Shown: one piece after another, positions 42,551-53,600 of the stretch
How the letters are laid out: each line of letters begins with the position of its first letter
Position numbering within the stretch: position 1 is the first letter of the stretch
Made by a program: the position numbers and the translations under genes
Source of the DNA: Ilyonectria destructans
Taxonomy: Eukaryota; Ascomycota; Sordariomycetes; Hypocreales; Nectriaceae
Direction: 5' to 3'
DNA: 64,000 bases
Assembly (NCBI GenBank): GCA_020740775.1
Contig: JAHEWK010000009.1
Span: forward strand, 992,001-1,056,000
Notes under the pieces: model-generated
Told to the model about the DNA's origin: nothing
The model's input: the letters and a program-made list of their open reading frames with translations, nothing else
Database searches by the model: none

Positions 42551-45469
42551 TTAGGTAGAAACAGCCTTGCTGAGCGAAAGTGTAACGGGCGAGCCGCTAA
42601 GAGTAACCCACTGGATGGGAGGCTCGGAACCAATCTGGTCAACAGTGACAGAACCGCTATCAGCAGTGGCAGAACCAGATGGAATGGTAACGGGAATAGG
42701 CACCTTGCAGGTGTTGCCGTTGGCGGTGACGGTCACGGACTCGATGGCGCCGCTGCTGGAGAAGCCATAGGACAGCTTGGGGCTGCAGTTGTCGAGGGTC
42801 ATGCGGTCGGTGAAGTACTTGGTGAAGTCGTCGTGCTTCAGAGACAGTAGAGGCCAGTTGGTGAGGCGGGTCATCTCCTGGACGATAGTCTCGGTCCAAG
42901 CCATAACAAGAGACATCTTGCCGGTCTTGGGGCCAATTGTGATGGTATCGACGTCAGTCTGGCGCAGGTTGGCCTGGTGGAACATGTACGGGTCGGCCAT
43001 CAGGGACAGGAGATAGCGAGTGTTGTCAGTCTTGGCCTGGGTCAACAGGCTCGTAAAGTCACCAGAGCCGGCGGACGTGTTGATCCATTCGAGGGTAGTG
43101 CAAGCAGCGGTATCGCAGTTGTAGTAGATAGTTGTGGCAAAGCGAGGGGCGATAGTAAGACCATCATATCCATTGCTGGCAACAGTGCTGATCAGAGGCC
43201 AGTACTTGTTGTTCGGGTTGCGTAAAACGGGACGGGTGTTGTCGCCAACTACATGGGTGATACCGTTGTCCATCCAGGCCCTGATGACATCGCCGTTGTG
43301 GAGGCCAGTGATGGCAGGAGGGATAAGGCCGTTGCCAGAGAAGCGGGTAGCCTGATCAATACCCATCTGAGCCATCCAGGCCTGATTGAACTGAATTTCG
43401 CGGTTGGCATCGGCGTAGGTAGCGTTGTTCAGCTCCATGTGAGAGAAGGTATGCGAGACATGGGAGAACTGGTTGAGGTTGCTGGCAGTCAGGAACCAAG
43501 AAGCAAATTCATCAAGAACAGCGCACGTCTTGGTCCACTTGTAGGTGGTCCACTCGGAAGGCCAGAGGTTCACACCGGTGCCAAGGGGCTTCTGGAACTC
43601 GAGAGCAGTGTCGTTGGGAGTGTCGTAGTCCACGGCGTAGTCGGGCTGGCAAAGAGATGCAGACTTGGTGAGGGCAGTAGCCGCAATCAAGTCGCCGTTA
43701 CCATTGTGAGCAAGCTCGAGGCGGAAGTCAGAACCAGCGGGCATGCGGGAGTTGATGTCCTTCTGCCAGGTGATGTGAGCGTTAAGGTCGCCGGTGCGCA
43801 GCTTGAAGTCGACGTTGGCAGGCGAGTAAAGAGTGGTGCTGAGCTGGATATCGTCGATCTGAGGAGACAGGTGCACCTTGCGCTTACCCAGGAAGACACC
43901 GCGGGTCATCCAGTGGATGTGGGCGTGCTGGAGGAAGGCAGATGTCTGGGACCAGTCGGGAGCCCAGCTCATGAACCAAACGAACTGCTCGCGGCCGCTG
44001 AAGTTGTTGATGACGGCGGCGACGCTCTCGGAGTTGAAGCCAGTGGTGGTGCCGAACGTGGCAACGGCCTTGGTGGTGGTGGTGTCAGTGATAGTGGCGG
44101 GAACATGGTAGAGACCTATGGTGGAGAGCCCAGCATTGGTATTCATGTTGGCAGTAGGGAAGTCAGAGTTGTCCGTGATGCTGACGAGCTGCTCGACACC
44201 AGCACCGCAGCATCCACCACTGACAGCAGCAGTACCGAACTTGGGACCAGGGAAGTCATTGATGCGAACCATGCGGACGCGGAAGGCGGTCTGGTAAGCA
44301 TACAGGGTATTCCACTGGACATCGGTGAGAGCGCTGTTCCAGGAAGTGCCGTAGTCGTAGGCGACCGAGTCTAGGACAATGATGCCACCGTAGTTACCGG
44401 CAGTCAGAGATGAGTTCAGAACAGGCAGATCTACGCCGCCGATGGGGACGATGAGGTTCTCGTAGGGTATACCGTAGGCTAGGAGACCGAGGCTGGCGGC
44501 TAGGGCAGTGGTGTCGTCGGCGGCAATGATGAGAATGGTGCTGTCGACGTTGGCGGCGTGAACGGCGCTGCTGGCAGGGGCACTAGCAGAGGCACTGGTC
44601 GAGGAGCTGGTTGAGGAGCTGGTAGAACTGCTCGCGGCACTGCTAGTGGTGGTCGAGGTACTACTAGTGGCGGTTGTCGTCGTCGAGCTGGTCGAGCTAG
44701 TCGTGCTGGTCGTGCTGGTCGTGCTGGTCGTGGTTGAGACACTTGAGGTCGTCGTTGTCGTCGTTGTCGTCGTCGTCGTACTAGTCGAAGTGCTGGAAGT
44801 ACTGGAAGTGCTGGTGGTGGTCGAGCTCGTAGTGGTCGTAGTGGTCGTGGGAATAGTAACGAGACCCTCAACAACGGAAATGGCGTTCATCTGGACCTTG
44901 GCAGTAGCGCCTCGGCCGCAGGTAACGGTAGTTCGAACAGTGGAGCTGGTTCCTATGACGGTGACGGGCTGTGAAAAGGTCAACCACTTGAGCGTGGAGC
45001 CGCTGGCAACGACCGGGAAGTACGGCGTGCTGCCGACGAGCGAGAAACCCATGTAGGCCTGGATCTGGCAGCTGTTGGCCACGTTGCTGGAGACGACGGC
45101 GTACTGGAATTGGACCGTGTAAGTGCGCTTCGCAAAGAGGTTGCTGATGAATGAGCTGATGGTGGCGGCCAAGAGGCGCTTGGAGAGACGGCTGGTTGTG
45201 GGACCGGTGGCAACCATCTCGACGACATAGTTGGGGTCGCTCTCAGTGTCGACAGTCCCCTTGGGTCCGGGAGCCTCGATGACCTTGACATTGCCGGTGG
45301 TGTTGAAGCCGTCCAAGCCATCGGAGAAGTCGGCATTGTCGAGCACGTTGTCGGGGTTGTCGGCGATGGCGTTGGTGGTTGAGTCGTCGGATCGGACTCG
45401 GAGGATTCTGGCATCGGCGACCTGGCTCAGGACGCCAAGGGCGGCGACGGCCAAGTTGAGAACGCGCAT
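42551..45469 (-). CDS. Secreted polysaccharide deacetylase, CE18 / Agd3-like, with Thr/Ser linker
   Basis: 972 residues, single exon. Signal peptide 1-20; an extra N-terminal domain (about 35-205) that begins like a carbohydrate-binding module (NVLDNADFSDGLDGFNTTG); a Thr/Ser linker (about 207-310); then the region resembling Aspergillus Agd3, a deacetylase of the wall exopolysaccharide galactosaminogalactan. The opening of that region (TILIIAADDTTALAASLGLL) corresponds to the accessory module, and the catalytic domain shows PQIDDIQ near 538 and HVSHTFSHMELN near 668, candidates for the metal Asp-His-His set. Extracellular, likely acting on a GalNAc-type polymer. Longer than Agd3 because of the N-terminal module and linker. 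Family call is from remembered motifs. Confidence 0.75.
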   Translation of the reverse strand: MRVLNLAVAALGVLSQVADARILRVRSDDSTTNAIADNPDNVLDNADFSDGLDGFNTTGNVKVIEAPGPKGTVDTESDPNYVVEMVATGPTTSRLSKRLLAATISSFISNLFAKRTYTVQFQYAVVSSNVANSCQIQAYMGFSLVGSTPYFPVVASGSTLKWLTFSQPVTVIGTSSTVRTTVTCGRGATAKVQMNAISVVEGLVTIPTTTTTTTSSTTTSTSSTSSTSTSTTTTTTTTTTTSSVSTTTSTTSTTSTTSSTSSTTTTATSSTSTTTSSAASSSTSSSTSSSTSASASAPASSAVHAANVDSTILIIAADDTTALAASLGLLAYGIPYENLIVPIGGVDLPVLNSSLTAGNYGGIIVLDSVAYDYGTSWNSALTDVQWNTLYAYQTAFRVRMVRINDFPGPKFGTAAVSGGCCGAGVEQLVSITDNSDFPTANMNTNAGLSTIGLYHVPATITDTTTTKAVATFGTTTGFNSESVAAVINNFSGREQFVWFMSWAPDWSQTSAFLQHAHIHWMTRGVFLGKRKVHLSPQIDDIQLSTTLYSPANVDFKLRTGDLNAHITWQKDINSRMPAGSDFRLELAHNGNGDLIAATALTKSASLCQPDYAVDYDTPNDTALEFQKPLGTGVNLWPSEWTTYKWTKTCAVLDEFASWFLTASNLNQFSHVSHTFSHMELNNATYADANREIQFNQAWMAQMGIDQATRFSGNGLIPPAITGLHNGDVIRAWMDNGITHVVGDNTRPVLRNPNNKYWPLISTVASNGYDGLTIAPRFATTIYYNCDTAACTTLEWINTSAGSGDFTSLLTQAKTDNTRYLLSLMADPYMFHQANLRQTDVDTITIGPKTGKMSLVMAWTETIVQEMTRLTNWPLLSLKHDDFTKYFTDRMTLDNCSPKLSYGFSSSGAIESVTVTANGNTCKVPIPVTIPSGSATADSGSVTVDQIGSEPPIQWVTLSGSPVTLSLSKAVST

Positions 45470-47455
45470 GGCGTTGGTGGGTCTTCAGAGACGCACGGAA
45501 ATAGAGAGTGAAGCTGGAAGCTGGAAGTTGAAAGCTGAATGGGGTGAATGAAAGTGTCGACTCGGATCGAATCTAGGACAAGGAAGGACGGTACAAAAGA
45601 GTGACCGAAGGGGAAGGGAAAACACAAGGGTGCAAATGAGAGATGGAACTCAGCCTGGATGAATGATTCTCGACAACATCCTGGACGCGAGGGGGGGCTT
45701 TAATAGGAAATGAAGCATGGTGGTCAAGATGCCGGTTTAGCAGAAACTGCCCGAGGCTCTAGACTAAACGCGGATCGGATCTGGTCCCTGGCGGGAATCC
45801 CGGGCATCCGGAGAGTCCATGTGGCTCGCTACTCCATACACGATGGGCCCTTGGCGGATGGGATATCGGCGTTGGCGGAGACTCCAGGTCATGGGGATTG
45901 CTCCAGCTTGGTCCACTCCGGAACCATTCTCGCGTTGCAGGCGGTGTTAACGGCGAGCAAGAAGGCATGTGGCTCCTGTGGCTCTTCCCTGAGGCCATGC
46001 AGCCGACGGCCGGAGTAGGCCAACAATACAAAGCCCCCTAGCGCCTCCTGACCTGAGTTAAGCGCCACGCTTTCGCGATCCAGGTTGCGGTGAGCCGACG
46101 GCCTCAGCTGTGTCAGGCCCGTTCTAGCGTGGCTCGACTGGCCCGATGCGGCAGAGCGTCGCGATCGAGACTACGGGGATTTGCGTTAGCTGCATTAGCC
46201 CGTCTCCTACGCCGTGGCCTGCAGTAGTCAGGGCCGGTCCAGCGTGGTGTCTGCTCGGGGCCTGTTGGAGATTGAGTGGCGGAAGCGCCGTCCATCAGAT
46301 GGAAGTTTATCGGCGCAAGCGAGGCCCTGAATCGTGTCGGCGGGAGCGTCTATTGAACCTCGACCGCGGGCATAATCGGCAATTATGCTTTGCTCTGCAG
46401 AGTCAGGGGCCTCGCGGCGCATTGCAACGGCACGGCCGCAACACAGCAAGGCTGGCGAGGTTTCGATTTCCATTCGCCTGCAGAATACGCACGCGGGAAA
46501 CAAATCAACGGGCTTGGCGATGAATGGAGAGACACGGGATCTCCAAGACGGGGCAGCGCGCAGATACGCGAGAGACATGGTTGCGTTCCAGAAATGCATC
46601 GACAGGGAATCCCGGCCCTCCCACCTTCAACACAGCACATCTACCTACTAGGTAGCATTCACCGCATCATATCCACCAAACGCCTTAGCCAGCATGCTAG
46701 AACACGAACCGCTGCCACTCCTCAGGCCACTTCTCTGGTGACTACGCCGCTGGCGCTGCGCCGGGGCCGAGCGAGCCGTCACGTCACAGGGCCTCACCGC
46801 GGAATACTGGGGCCTCCGCCTGACGCCGCAACATGGCAATGGATCGATTAAGCTCAGGTGAGGGCGGAGACGGCACGCGGCTGCTATTGGTTGACAGGAC
46901 GCTTGGCAGGCCTGAAGGCCGGAAACAGGAGAGACAAGTCTCGGCGAGGCGTGAAGCTTAGACATATTACGAGATACTAGACTTAACGGAGAGTAATCAT
47001 CAATGGTCCCCAGACGGTCGGGAGGCACTAGACCCCAGAGAGGCCACAGGGCGCACGTTGTGGGGGTATTGAGCCGAGATTCCGAGTCCAGGGTCTGGTA
47101 GTTCTTTGCAGACGCGATTGCAGACTCTGTTATTCAATCCAGACTCCTTTTCGTCAATCTGCCAAGTCATTTCCGCACCGACCCTCAATGAACCTGGTTC
47201 TACCAAGGGGGATGGACAGGGGGGGATAACTTCGGCAGGGAAATCCTAGTTCATATATGTCTATTAATACCCTTATTAACCAGATCCCGTCACCCCGTGG
47301 CCTGAATGCCGAGTTTATCGCACGGCTTATCTCGATTTGTCGTGTAGGGTAGGCCGACTCCAAAAAACCGACACCCAAAAGAATTGACAATTCGCACACT
47401 GCAAAAACCCTCGACGTTTGAACTCTGTCAACTTCTTAAAAGCCGGCTCATTATT
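45470..47455. other. Long intergenic stretch, no gene recognised
   Basis: Nearly 2 kb, GC-rich from 45700 to 47100. Overlapping short frames in all registers, none with a recognisable domain. A TATTAAA-like word lies about 230 bases upstream of the CE18 start. Confidence 0.45.
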
Positions 47456-49099
47456 TTACCGCATATTAACATAATCTGCCGGCTGTATCCCTTGCGGACT
47501 CCAAAACACATTGTACGGATCCAGTTCTGCCTTGATCTGGTGCAACCTCGTCAGATCACCATACCAGTACATCTTCTGCGCAGTCTCCGTGTCTATATAA
47601 TTCGCATACATGCGGTAAAATTATATTTGAATAAGCATTGAAGAGTTATGCCGTCTTCTATGAGATCGCTAAATCCGAGCACAGAAAATTGGAACAGATG
47701 CATTTTGTGGTGGTGGAAGAATAACGTGTCGGACCGACCGACGCCCGTCAATGCCGAGTGCCGGCCACCTACGAGTTCAAGCAATCTAGTCTACGTATGT
47801 GTGGCTTCGTTACTGTTGATATTATCGTAGGGAATTGACATGAGCGCCTCAATCTGTTCTTGTTTGAGGGCATACGTCATCACATTTGTTGCGTACATGT
47901 TGGCATGCTGAGAGGACTATTAGCTCTGGGCTGACCGTACCTGTCGCAGTGGGAAGGTCGAGCCCAGCGGCGTGCCGTATACGAATGCCTTCAGGCTCTC
48001 GAACCACCCCGTTGTCTTTGATTTCAAGCCTCCTGCCTGGGTTTCTTGGGTCTTGACATAAGTGAGCAGGAGCTGAGGCTCCCTTCTGAGACCATCCGCT
48101 TCTCCGTAGAATGCACCCTCGGTAGCCTGGCCTGCAGGCGCCATCAGAAACACCATGTTCAACTCCTTAGGTGCTTCTATTATCAGGTCTTGCAGAGTTC
48201 TAAACCCATCTACTGCCTCGCTCTGAAGCCAGTTCATGGCCAGACTATTAGTGGTGACCTGACTTGGCGCCTCGAAGGTATCAAATTCAAACTCGGCGAC
48301 AATGCCAAACGAGGAGCCGGCTCTGGGGAGAGCCCAGAACAGATACTGATTTTGTGCAGCAGCTCAGGGTACAATGGTACCGTTGGAAAGGACAACGGTT
48401 GCACGGATTAGCCAGTCCAGTGCAAGGCCCTGAGTCCGCGTAGAAATGTCATAGCCACCATGCAACACAAGACCGCCGGTGCCGACACTACGCCCCTGTC
48501 GGCGGCGGCCGCCCACATAGAGGCTGAACTTATCTCGGGCATTGCCTGGGTGGTATAGCTCGGTTTCCCTGATTGTACGGCTCAGGGGCAACATGGCCTA
48601 TTCCGGCACCTGGTTGGAGCTTGGCAGTCCCGTCTTCTTGTAAGCTAACTCGATGCATGCAGTCGAGGGTGATGACTAAATGGTCATCCTCGCCACCGAT
48701 GCCATGTGATCCGAAACTATGGCCACAGCTTCTAGCAGTCACTCGCAGGCTATTCCCGATCCCACACAGGAGGGCAGCTGTAATCTGCTCAATAATCGTT
48801 GGAATGGTGCAGCAGCCGGTTGGTACAGCATCCGGAGGTTGAAGCCCTGCGTCTCCTCCGTCCAGTTTGCCGAATTCTTGACCAGAAACTCAATGTCGCC
48901 ATGGGGCTAGACATGAAGCTAAGGTGTCTTTACTACATTCCAGAGAATTTTGAGTTGAAGCTACGGGGAAGTTTGAGGCTACAAAATCTTGAGTTATCAC
49001 AAGTCTCGGTGATTGAGGCCGAGCCCAACAGAAGATGACTACCGTGGAGAGAGACACGAGGATGCACAGTGGCCACTGAGTGTGAGGTGATTTGATCAT
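47456..49099 (-). pseudogene. Broken FAD-linked oxidase (berberine-bridge-enzyme-like)
   Basis: Pieces in several frames line up in order with a secreted BBE-like oxidase: an ATG at 49099 with hydrophobic start, RSCGHSFGSHGIGGEDDHLV (FAD-binding, His kept but SGGHS changed), [66 protein letters not shown], and the usual C-terminus YWYGDLTRLHQIKAELDPYN. Lesions seen: an early stop, a one-base shift near 48800, a second shift near 48540, an in-frame TGA near 48365, and further loss near 47640-47790. The Cys of the second flavin link is not in a readable frame. Non-functional. Confidence 0.75.
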
Positions 49100-50618
49100 G
49101 ATATTCCTTGTTTCTCGGTGAAAACTGCTCGCCTTTTCCGGTGAAAACTGCCGAGTTAGGGTATGTCGTGGCTGAAAACGTCGTGCCGGGTGCCGGCTGA
49201 GTCGATTGTCCAACCAGGGAATTATATAACCAAAAGTTGGCGTCGACACCATTGCGTGAGGGGTAGTCTAGACTGCCACAGCAACGCCATTATACGTATG
49301 CATTCCAGACACAACTTTAGTGCTCCACGGCCCAGTCTAGGCCCGGGGCGCGGTGACATACTCCAAGACATAGAATTCTTGGCGTTGTCACTTATCAGAT
49401 AGTCCGCATTCCGGCCAACCACCATTGAGCACGGCCACGGGTGGGTATTCCCGCGGGTGTGTCTCAGTCCCGAAGCTCTGGGTCCCGTCACGCAACCCAA
49501 TGCGTAATGCCCTTTGAAACGTGGTCACATGAGACACACCAAGGGGGAGGCTGACAGTAAGAAAGGTATGCAAAAAGGGCCACTTATGGGATTGTTCATG
49601 CCTTGGCATCAGGTGGGACACGTGGGCTGGTAAAGTGATTTAATCATGGGCCACTTGATATCGAGCTGGAGTGTATCTCTTTGACTGCTGAAATGCTGGT
49701 GGGGCAGCTTAGGACTTCCATCAGGTTAAGAGATACCGGATTTTCTGTGGTCAGCTCAGCTGAAGACAAGGTATCTGCTAACTGCATTGTACACCGGCTT
49801 AAATCTGATTTGCCCCAGGCTGCCCCATAAGCATTTCAGCAGTCGAGGAGATAGGGTAGGATCATGAGAATTAACGGCCAATCCAACTGAGACTTTATTC
49901 ACATTGAACCATATTAGGTGTGGTACGGATTCACTTTCTGAAGATGGATATTTAGAAATATTGTGTGAGAAATAATTAAAGTAATTGGTACCTAGAAGCC
50001 GAGTTTCTCTAATATCCTGGGGCACAGTATGGCCGGAAAATCATCAGTAAATCGTTCCAACAAGAAAGAAAGACGCTGTTAGAGCCCATAAATCTCGGAT
50101 GGTCAGGAATGCAACTAGTCTTCGTCTGGAAGGGCACAATAGTAGAGGTGCCCGTTGTAATGTCTCGGACAACATTTCACCAGGACCTATAGTTAAGACA
50201 TCTCACTTGTCAGCACCGCCTCGTTATTACCACACGATAAAGGGGATACGGTACCCACATGTGGAAATCCAGGGACTCTGGCCATCGGTAGGAATTTCGG
50301 TCCACTTCCTAGTTGCTTGGGTTTAATTTGCACCTTACGAATCGTGTCTCAACGGACCTCTGGGTCCATATTTTGCAATGCGCCAGCCGCCGGATCGACT
50401 TTGGGCTTCGTACTAGGCTGACGACAGAGTGTAGGCCTGTATGTTCGAGGCCTTGGTATGATGTTGTAAATTCCGACTAGATTTCCTTTTAATAACGAAA
50501 GGGCCGCTCTTCGATCGGAGCATGTATGGTTTTGTATAACGTATTACGATACGGTTCCATTATCCACAGCAACTTTGGCTCCACGCCAGTTCGGTCCTTA
50601 CTGTCACTTCTCTTTGCA
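49100..50618. other. Intergenic, no gene seen
   Basis: 1.5 kb between the BBE pseudogene and the adhesin-like gene. No feature recognised. Confidence 0.45.
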
Positions 50619-53600
50619 ATGAAATTTTCCCCAACAAAAGCACTCGTAGCTTGTCTGGCGTCGGTCCATCTCGCAATGGCGGACCCAAACGCCTTCCAGG
50701 TGGTCCCGAACCCGGGCGGGTTCGACATGTTCACTGCCGCCTTCGGGGGCACAGGACTGTGGGAGACCGATATAATCTACGAGGGTGCCGGCAGTGGTGG
50801 AACTTTCTCTAACGGGCCGGCGTATATGGGAGGAGGTATGATACTAACAACAGGGTCGGCTTCAGGAGCTGAACAGGGGGGAGATGTCAACGTTGACACA
50901 GGGAGACAAGGCAGTTCTTACTGTTCTCCTGGGTTTGATGAAACGCTGTTTAAAGTCTACTTCGATGTGCCGGGTGATGTCCAAAGCATAGTCGTCAATT
51001 ACGTCTTTGCGACAGCAGAGCAAGGGTAAGAGAAATCTACATCGAGGTACGAGCGAAATTGCTAACTGATACTAGTGCGACTAACAACTTCGACCTAAGA
51101 AAACGACTTGTGACAACAAGAGATGTTCGTCAAGACAAGATGATCATTTCATACGATGGCGGGATGGAAGTCGAAAGTCTGTCTTCTGGTGACGACGAAG
51201 TAACACTGCGAAACACAGAGATGTCGTACCCACGTTCGACGGAGTTGCGGAGCTTCAGGATTGCGACATTCCCCGGAATACATAACCTGATATTCGCCAT
51301 CTGCGACCAAAACGACCATGGATTTGATTCGGCCTTGCTGTTTAATGTAGAAACCGAACGCAATAGGCTTTCGCCTCGTGACACGCCGGTCAATACTCCT
51401 GACAGCACTCCTACGACCACTCCAGTTGACACCACAACAACCACTTCTGAGACTACTACGAGCACTTCTGAGACTACTACGAGCACTTCTGAAAGCACTA
51501 CAAGCACTCCAGTGGACACGACTACGACTACCACCACTCCCGTTGACACGACTACGACTACCACCACTCCCGTTGACACGACTACGACTACCACTACTCC
51601 TGTTGACACGACTACGACTACCACCACTCCTATTGAAACTCCAACGACAACGTCTACCTCCACTACGTCGACTAGTAGTTCTTCAGTCACCACCCCAATT
51701 GACACGCCGGCTGAGACTCCGACCACAACGGCAACGAGCTCTTCGACTAATGCTCCAGTGGACACTCCCGTCGATACCCCGACTACTACGTCAACCACTA
51801 GCTCTTCGTCCAACACTGCCATCGACACTCCTATTAATACCCCGGCTAGCACGCCAACTACTACATCAACTACGACTTCTTCGACTAACAGTCCGGTTGA
51901 TACTCCAGCTAGCACGCCCACTACTACAACGACTACGGGTTCTTCGACCAACAGTCCGATTGACAATTCTGTTACGCCAACTGGAACCCCGACTACTACG
52001 TCAACAACTAGCTCTTCGACCAATAGTCCAGTTGACACTTCCGTGAACACCCCAGTTGGCACGCCGACTACTACATCAACCGCTAGCTCTTCGTCCAGCA
52101 CTCCCATCGACACCCCCGTCGATACTCCAGCTAGCACGTTGACTACTACAACGACTACGGGTTCTTCGACCAACAGTCCGATTGACAATTCTGTTACGCC
52201 AACTGGAACCCCGACTACTACATCAACAACGACTTCTCCTGTCAACACTCCAGTTGACACAGCTACCGATACCCCAGTTAACACGTCGACTGCTAGTTCT
52301 TCTGTTAGCACTCCAATTAACACGCCTGTTGAGACTCCAACTGGGACGCCGGCTACAAATTCGACGGCTAGCTGGTCTTCCAACACCTCAATTGATACCC
52401 CCGTCAATACCCTAGTTAATACAACAACTACTACATCAACGACGAGTTCGTTTGTTAACACTCCCATTCACACACCTGTTGATACTACGGTTGGGAACAC
52501 AACTACAACATCGACTACTAGCTCATCCGCCAATAATCCAGTCGATACGCCGGTCGGTACGCCGACTACTATACCAACCACTACAGCATCGACAACCAGC
52601 TCTTCAGTCAACACTCCAATTGACACTTCTGTTACGCCGGTCGGAACCCCGACTACTACAGCATCAACAACTAGCTCTTCAGCGAACACCCAAGTTGACA
52701 CTTCTATCGATACGCCTGTTGGGACTCCAACTACTACGTCGACTACCAGCTCAACCGCCAATTCTCCAATCGATACGCCTGTTGGGACTCCAACTACTAC
52801 GTCGACTACCACAGCATCAGCCACTAGCTCTTCCACTAACGCTCCAATCAACACTCCTGTTGATACCCCAGTTAGCACATCGACTACCACATCGACCACT
52901 ACTACATCAACCAGCAGCAGCTCGACTACCACTACTTCGGTTAACACTCCTGTTGATACACCGGTGGGCACACCGACTACTACATCAACAACCAGCTCCA
53001 CGGCCAGCTCAACCAGTAGCAGCAGCTCGACTACCAACTCTTCAGTTAATACACCGGTTGGCACACCGACTACTGCATCGACAACCAGTACATCAACGAG
53101 CACCTCGGCGGGGAGCTCGACCACCAGCTCTTCGGTCAGCAATCCCGTTGTTACACCGGAGGGCACACCGACTACTACATCAACGACCAGCTCCACGAGC
53201 AGCTCAACCAGTAGCAGCAGCTCGACTACCAGCTCTTCAGTTAATACACCGGTTGGCACGCCGACTACTACATCGACAACCAGTACATCAACGAGCACCT
53301 TGGCGGGCAGCTCGACCACTAGTTCGACCACCAGCTCAACCACCGGTTCGACTACCAGCTCTTCGGTCAACAATTCCGTTGTTACACCGGGGGGCACACC
53401 CACTAGTACATCACTGACCACAACGTCGACAAGCGGCAGTTCCACTAGCGACTCGACCACTAGTAACTCGACAACAACTGATTCGACGACTACAACTAGT
53501 TCGACAACGAGTGACTCGACGACTACAACTGGCTCGACAACTACAAGTGGGTCGACAACAACTGGCTCGACAACGACTGGTTCAACGACTACAACTGATT

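Noticed and set aside
43253..44374. 373-residue plus-strand open frame
   Set aside because: Lies entirely antisense to the CE18 gene and has no recognisable domain; the opposite strand codes clearly.
45710..46851. Several overlapping frames of 80-150 codons on both strands
   Set aside because: GC-rich DNA gives many chance frames; none has a recognisable motif, a good start context or plausible introns.
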